From the NCBI GenBank assembly GCA_937888775.1, contig CALAQT010000139.1, forward strand, positions 1-25,032: a stretch of DNA of 25,032 nt, read 5' to 3'. The position numbers and the translations under genes were made by a program. The notes below the pieces were generated by a model, which was not told where the DNA came from, made no database searches, and saw only the letters and a list, made by a program, of their open reading frames with translations. Below are positions 21,198 through 25,032 of the stretch, piece by piece. The DNA is from an uncultured Actinomycetes bacterium. GTDB taxonomy: Bacteria; Actinomycetota; Thermoleophilia; Solirubrobacterales; Solirubrobacteraceae. Every line of letters begins with the position of its first letter. Position 1 is the first letter of the stretch.

Positions 21198-24100
21198 TCA
21201 GCTGCCCGCGCCGTTAGCCGCCGACAAGGCGGCGCGCCAGGCCGCGACCTCGTTTAGCGCGTCGGTGGGGCGCTCCTCGATCACCGCGGGTGTGCCGGAG
21301 AAGACAAGCCCGGATTCGGCGTCGAGGCAGATCACGTCTCCCTCGTAGAGCAGCCGTTCACCGATCCTCGCGGTGCGTGCAGTCAGATCGAGCTCGAGCT
21401 TGGGGCAGCCGACGAGGCAGGGCTTGGCGAGCTCGCGCGCTACGACCGCAGCGTGAGACGTGCGACCGCCGGAGCCGGTCAGCACGCCGGCCGATACGGC
21501 GACCGCGGCCATGTCCTCAGTCACAGTGTCCGCGCGAACGAGCACCGGCGGCGTTCCCGTTTGCGCGATGCGATCGGCCGCCTCGCGGTCGAGCGCGAGC
21601 GGACCGATCGCGACCCCCATGCTCGCTGGGATCGCGTGAGCGAGCGGCTGGGTGCCTCCGGGTGCTTCGACGTACACGCGGCGGATCGCCGCAAGGTCAA
21701 TATCCTCAAGGTGGGCGAGCGCCGTTGCCGGGGAGATCACGCCTTCGTGAACCTGATCGGTCGCGATCCGCAGGGCAGCCCAGGGCGTGCGCTTTGCGGT
21801 ACGCGTCTGAAGGAGAAACAGTTCGCCTTCCTGGACGGTGAGCTCGAACTCCTGCGCGTCCTCGAACTCGTCCTCCAGTCGGGGGCATAGCTGCTCGATC
21901 TTGTCGAGCAGGTCAGGGGCGATCACGGCCAGCTCGCTGACGCCCTGCACGATGTGGCGGCCGGCGACTATGTCCTCGCCCTGGGCATCGAACAGAAAGT
22001 CCATATACAGGCGCCGCTCTCCGAGGGCGGGATCGCGCGTGAATCCCACACCGGCACCCGACACCCCACCAGCATTACCGAACACCATGCGCTGCAGGAT
22101 GACCGCGGTGCCGAGATCGTCCGCAACGTCGTGCATGCGGCGGTAGTCACGGGCTTTCGGCGCATCCCACGACGCCAGAACCGCGCGAGCCGCCGCGAGT
22201 AGCTGCTCGATTGGGTCCTGGGGGAACGGTCGCCCGGTCAGGTCGGCGAACCGCTCCAGATGAGCGCGAGTGAGCTCCTCAAGTGCTCGCGCCGTGAGCT
22301 CGCGCGGACTTTCCACCGCCGCAGCAGCGAGCTGATCACGCACGGCTTGCTCGAACGGCTCGTGCGGGCATCCGTCAACGACAGTCGCGAACGATTCCAC
22401 CAGCCGCCGGTATGAGTCCCAAGCCAGCTTCGGGTTGCCGGTCTGCGCGATCAGTCCGCGCACCGAGATGTCGCAGACGCCGACGTTCAGCACCGTCTCG
22501 AGCATGCCCGGCATCGACACTGGCGCGCCCGAGCGAACCGACAGCAGCAGCGTCCGTCGCGGACTGCCGAGCCGGAGCCCCGTCTGGCCTTGGAGCGCGT
22601 CGACGGCGCCCGAAACCACCTCCCGTAGGTGTTCATCGCCGTTCGATGGGTGCATGCGGCTGCGCGAGAAGCTCGTCTTGAGAACGGCGGCCTCCGGCAC
22701 ACGGAATCCAGCCCGCGCGAGTCGCGCCAGCCCGTGTGCTTTGGCGCCGATCGTCATCGCGCCCGGGACCGGGATCGAAGGGTCGCCGAGCACGTAGACA
22801 TGCTCGCTCGCCGCCGGGACGAGCGACGATACCGGCGGCGGTGCCGAGTCCGCGGCACGCCGGGCAGAAGACTCCGAACGCACGACCCGGGAGAGCGTGT
22901 GCTCTCGCAGCAGGTGTGCGCTGTGCATCAGCGCGTCGGCGGCCTCCTCGAACGCGCGCGTGAGCTCGACTACCACAAACAGCGCGACATTCGACTCCTC
23001 GGGTTCCGCGACCAGTGCCTGGTGGACGGCGCGCTGGGTGTCGTCGGTCTCGCGCTCGAGCTCGATCGCCTTATGCGCTGCCGCGAGGAAAGCGTCCATG
23101 TCCTCGCGAGGGCCGCCCCGTCGCAGTTCGACGCTCAGCTGCACGGCACGGAGATACTCCCGCGACGCGTTCAAGACCAGCCGTGCGATTCGGCGCACCT
23201 GTGGCCGCACGCCGCCGGCAGGATGCCCATCCGACAACAGCGTGGCGTAGAACGCTGCCTCCTCGGCGCAGTCAGCGATGTCATCCGCGGCCTCCACCAG
23301 GTCGAGGAACGGGCGGAGGTCCGGTGATCGGAGAACGGCGGTCCGGGCCCCCGTGACCAGCTCATCAGCCTCATGCTCGGCGTTCAGCGCGCGTGCAGCA
23401 GCCGCGTGGCAGCGGTCCGCGGCGCCGACGATCGCGTGCTCGAGCCCGTCGCGGGCCGCCTCGGCGATTTCGACGCTGAGTTCGGCGTGGCGCAACGCTA
23501 GTTCCTGGATCTCCTGACGAGCCGACCGCAGATAGCCGGTCAGCTCAGCACGAACCTCATCCTGGACGAGTGACACCATCTTTCCCGCCAGCAACCCGTC
23601 GGAGCAGATGCGCAGCACCGCCCGCAGGTAGGCCTCCGCCGCATCGGTGCCGAGTACATCCTGCAGCGACTCGCCCGCCCGCGCCACACGACCCCCGGCG
23701 AACTCGAGCGCGTCGTAAACGAGTCCATCAGCCCCCGCACGCAAGAATGCGATGTGCCCGTGTTCACGCTCGGCGGCCCAGCGCAACAGCTCGATCGCCG
23801 ACCGTCTGCCGACGAGCCGACGCAACCGCTTGCGCGCCCGGTTCCAATCGATGATGAACACCAGCCGCGACCCGAGATGCGCGATGAAACGCTCCAGGTC
23901 TGCTTCGTCATCGGCCTCGAACCGTCCGCTCGCAAGGTGGAAGAGACCGCCCTCGATCGCCGCATCACTGCGAGACCGCGTGTCATCCCATACCGCCCGG
24001 AACGGAGCGAGGAGACCCTGAAAGAACAACAGCCGCGCGAGGTGCACGTCGGTGTAGGTGATCGTCACCACCAGGCCGGTGACCTTGATCACGACGATGT

Positions 24101-24806
24101 GCGCGTCGGTGGTGCCGAGATCGTTCTGGATCACCAGCGTCGGCCCGGTTCGCGTCGCGATCGTGCCCAGCCCCGGATGATCGAACTTCAGCCGCTCCGT
24201 CGCGTGCACTCCACGCATGAACGCGCGGACCACCCCACGATCGGCCGGAGACAGGTCGTGCGCACGGGCGCCATCGATCGACTCCGTCGCGATCTGCCCC
24301 TCGAGCGCGTTCAACTCCCTATGTGCATCCATCACCACCAGATGTAGGCTGTCGCCGCCCGCCCCCGGACCGGCGGTGAGCAGCGCGATGTCATCAGAGG
24401 CCATCAGATCACCGTCGACCCTCAGCGCCGCTGATACCGCCTGAAGGCGACGGTCGAGATCCCGCGCGGCGGGAACGCCGGCAGCGAGCAGTGGCGCCAG
24501 CATCGCCTCAACCTCGTCGATCGTCCGGCGCGCAAGCGTCTGCGCGCCCGGGATGCGGTACCGACCGTCCGGCTCATGAGTGCTACCCCCGACTAAGCGA
24601 TCAAGCTCGCGGTCCTCGACTCCGCTCGCCAGCCGCTCGTCACGCAAACCACTCACCCCCACTGCACCGTCTGCCCCGCTCCGCGCTGCCTGGAGCAGCG
24701 TGAGCAGGTACTTGACTCGGTCGTTAGCGGCCAACGCACTGCCCACCAGTCCAGGAAGCAGCAACTGGGCCTCGCCGAGCACCTCGATCATCCGATCCTT
24801 TGCCAT
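21198..24806 (-). CDS. DUF47-PPDK fusion: ATP-grasp/phosphohistidine phosphotransferase without PEP barrel
   Basis: 1202-aa multidomain protein (residue numbers are one higher if the adjacent GTG at 24809 is used; the ATG has GGAG four bases ahead). Residues 1-425: no family recognised, mixed alpha/beta, including LVIQNDLGTTDAHIVVIKV. About 425-640: helical bundle like DUF47/PhoU-related proteins, rich in E-x-x-x-D pairs (ELERETDD, FEEAADALMH). About 670-1010: pyruvate phosphate dikinase ATP-grasp domain (IGAKAHGLARL, RSGAPVSMPGMLETVLNVG, MVFGNAGGVSGAGVGFTRDP, FDAQGEDIVAG, LQTRTAKRTP). About 1050-1165: swivelling phosphohistidine domain with catalytic His1118 in GGRTSHAAVVAR. It ends there, without the PEP/pyruvate TIM barrel, so it cannot be an ordinary PPDK or PEP synthase. 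The layout recalls rifampin phosphotransferase, which also lacks the barrel. Substrate unknown. Confidence 0.8.
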   Translation of the reverse strand: MAKDRMIEVLGEAQLLLPGLVGSALAANDRVKYLLTLLQAARSGADGAVGVSGLRDERLASGVEDRELDRLVGGSTHEPDGRYRIPGAQTLARRTIDEVEAMLAPLLAAGVPAARDLDRRLQAVSAALRVDGDLMASDDIALLTAGPGAGGDSLHLVVMDAHRELNALEGQIATESIDGARAHDLSPADRGVVRAFMRGVHATERLKFDHPGLGTIATRTGPTLVIQNDLGTTDAHIVVIKVTGLVVTITYTDVHLARLLFFQGLLAPFRAVWDDTRSRSDAAIEGGLFHLASGRFEADDEADLERFIAHLGSRLVFIIDWNRARKRLRRLVGRRSAIELLRWAAEREHGHIAFLRAGADGLVYDALEFAGGRVARAGESLQDVLGTDAAEAYLRAVLRICSDGLLAGKMVSLVQDEVRAELTGYLRSARQEIQELALRHAELSVEIAEAARDGLEHAIVGAADRCHAAAARALNAEHEADELVTGARTAVLRSPDLRPFLDLVEAADDIADCAEEAAFYATLLSDGHPAGGVRPQVRRIARLVLNASREYLRAVQLSVELRRGGPREDMDAFLAAAHKAIELERETDDTQRAVHQALVAEPEESNVALFVVVELTRAFEEAADALMHSAHLLREHTLSRVVRSESSARRAADSAPPPVSSLVPAASEHVYVLGDPSIPVPGAMTIGAKAHGLARLARAGFRVPEAAVLKTSFSRSRMHPSNGDEHLREVVSGAVDALQGQTGLRLGSPRRTLLLSVRSGAPVSMPGMLETVLNVGVCDISVRGLIAQTGNPKLAWDSYRRLVESFATVVDGCPHEPFEQAVRDQLAAAAVESPRELTARALEELTRAHLERFADLTGRPFPQDPIEQLLAAARAVLASWDAPKARDYRRMHDVADDLGTAVILQRMVFGNAGGVSGAGVGFTRDPALGERRLYMDFLFDAQGEDIVAGRHIVQGVSELAVIAPDLLDKIEQLCPRLEDEFEDAQEFELTVQEGELFLLQTRTAKRTPWAALRIATDQVHEGVISPATALAHLEDIDLAAIRRVYVEAPGGTQPLAHAIPASMGVAIGPLALDREAADRIAQTGTPPVLVRADTVTEDMAAVAVSAGVLTGSGGRTSHAAVVARELAKPCLVGCPKLELDLTARTARIGERLLYEGDVICLDAESGLVFSGTPAVIEERPTDALNEVAAWRAALSAANGAGS

Positions 24807-24826
24807 CACACTCCAACGCGCCGATC

Positions 24827-24846
24827 ATCAAACACAGTGATTTGAT
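24827..24846. repeat. Inverted repeat just upstream of the fusion phosphotransferase gene
   Basis: ATCAAA and TTTGAT, perfect 6-bp arms around 8 nt, about 20 nt upstream of the start on the minus strand. Could be an operator or leader hairpin; low weight. Confidence 0.3.
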
Positions 24847-24902
24847 CGTGGCCCACGACCCGGCCCAGCGCATCCGCAATAGACCCGGCAAGACGATCAG
24901 AG

Positions 24903-24924
24903 GGTTACCAGTTGGTCACAACTT
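24903..24924. promoter_or_regulatory. PHO-box-like pair upstream of the fusion phosphotransferase gene
   Basis: GGTTACC+AGTT followed by GGTCACA+ACTT: two 11-nt units whose cores match those in the phnA/FAD promoter (GGTTACC, CGTCACA). About 100 nt upstream of the start. Suggests phosphate-starvation control of the phosphotransferase-HD pair. Confidence 0.48.
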
Positions 24925-25032
24925 CCTATCGATGCGGACGAAATGTGGCTCTCCTCGTCGTTTGGGGGTGACTCGCTGGACGCTACGACCATGAATCCCC
25001 TGGTATCCGCGAGGTTCCCGGCGCCCCGGCCA

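Noticed and set aside
1..25032. CRISPR array, tRNA/rRNA, insertion sequence or phage genes
   Set aside because: No regularly spaced long repeats, cloverleaf-like sequences, transposase motifs or terminal inverted repeats were seen on either strand.

Overview
The window is GC-rich DNA with long, tightly packed genes, frequent GTG/TTG starts, and 4-nt or zero-nt gene junctions. Protein content (HutC-type GntR, paired acyl-CoA dehydrogenases behind a TetR regulator, TlrB/RlmA-like methylase, GH79-like secreted glycosidases) points to a high-GC actinobacterium. A deep-branching soil lineage such as Thermoleophilia/Solirubrobacterales is my guess only. I see no rRNA, tRNA, CRISPR array, insertion sequence or phage gene.

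Layout. 88-7185 (minus strand): a GT39-like membrane glycosyltransferase, an orphan NarL-type response regulator, and two paralogous secreted GH79-like glycosidases flanking an RlmA-type 23S rRNA guanine methyltransferase. 7296-10068: a minus-strand operon tetR - acyl-CoA dehydrogenase (large) - acyl-CoA dehydrogenase (small), preceded by two tandem palindromes and closed by an 11-bp hairpin. 10085-11308: a SIS-domain sugar-phosphate-type protein and the C-terminal stump of an anti-sigma-type ATPase.

11312-19302 is a phosphonate utilisation locus. Leftward from a divergent promoter run phnA (phosphonoacetate hydrolase), phnY (phosphonoacetaldehyde dehydrogenase) and a PhnZ/TmpB-like HD oxygenase. 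Rightward runs an FAD oxidoreductase of the phosphonate-associated (TIGR03364/PbfD-like) type. Further right, leftward again, is phnD-phnC-phnE-gntR (ABC importer plus HutC-family repressor). No PhnW transaminase or PhnX is present, so the inferred route is (N-alkyl) aminophosphonate -> phosphonoacetaldehyde (FAD oxidase) -> phosphonoacetate (PhnY) -> acetate + phosphate (PhnA). A 16-bp inverted repeat (ACTTGT-N4-ACAAGT) sits at the FAD gene and phnD promoters, with a degenerate copy at phnA: the likely GntR operator.

19447-25032: a CpsB/YwqE-like PHP-family phosphatase (plus strand), and a translationally coupled minus-strand pair. The pair is a 1202-aa protein (unknown N-terminal region + DUF47/PhoU-like helices + PPDK ATP-grasp + phosphohistidine domain, with no PEP barrel) and an HD hydrolase fused to a degenerate receiver-like domain. 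PHO-box-like 11-nt direct repeats precede the phosphonate genes, the PHP gene and this pair, suggesting one phosphate-starvation response links the right half of the window. The fusion phosphotransferase/HD pair is the best candidate for an undescribed system.
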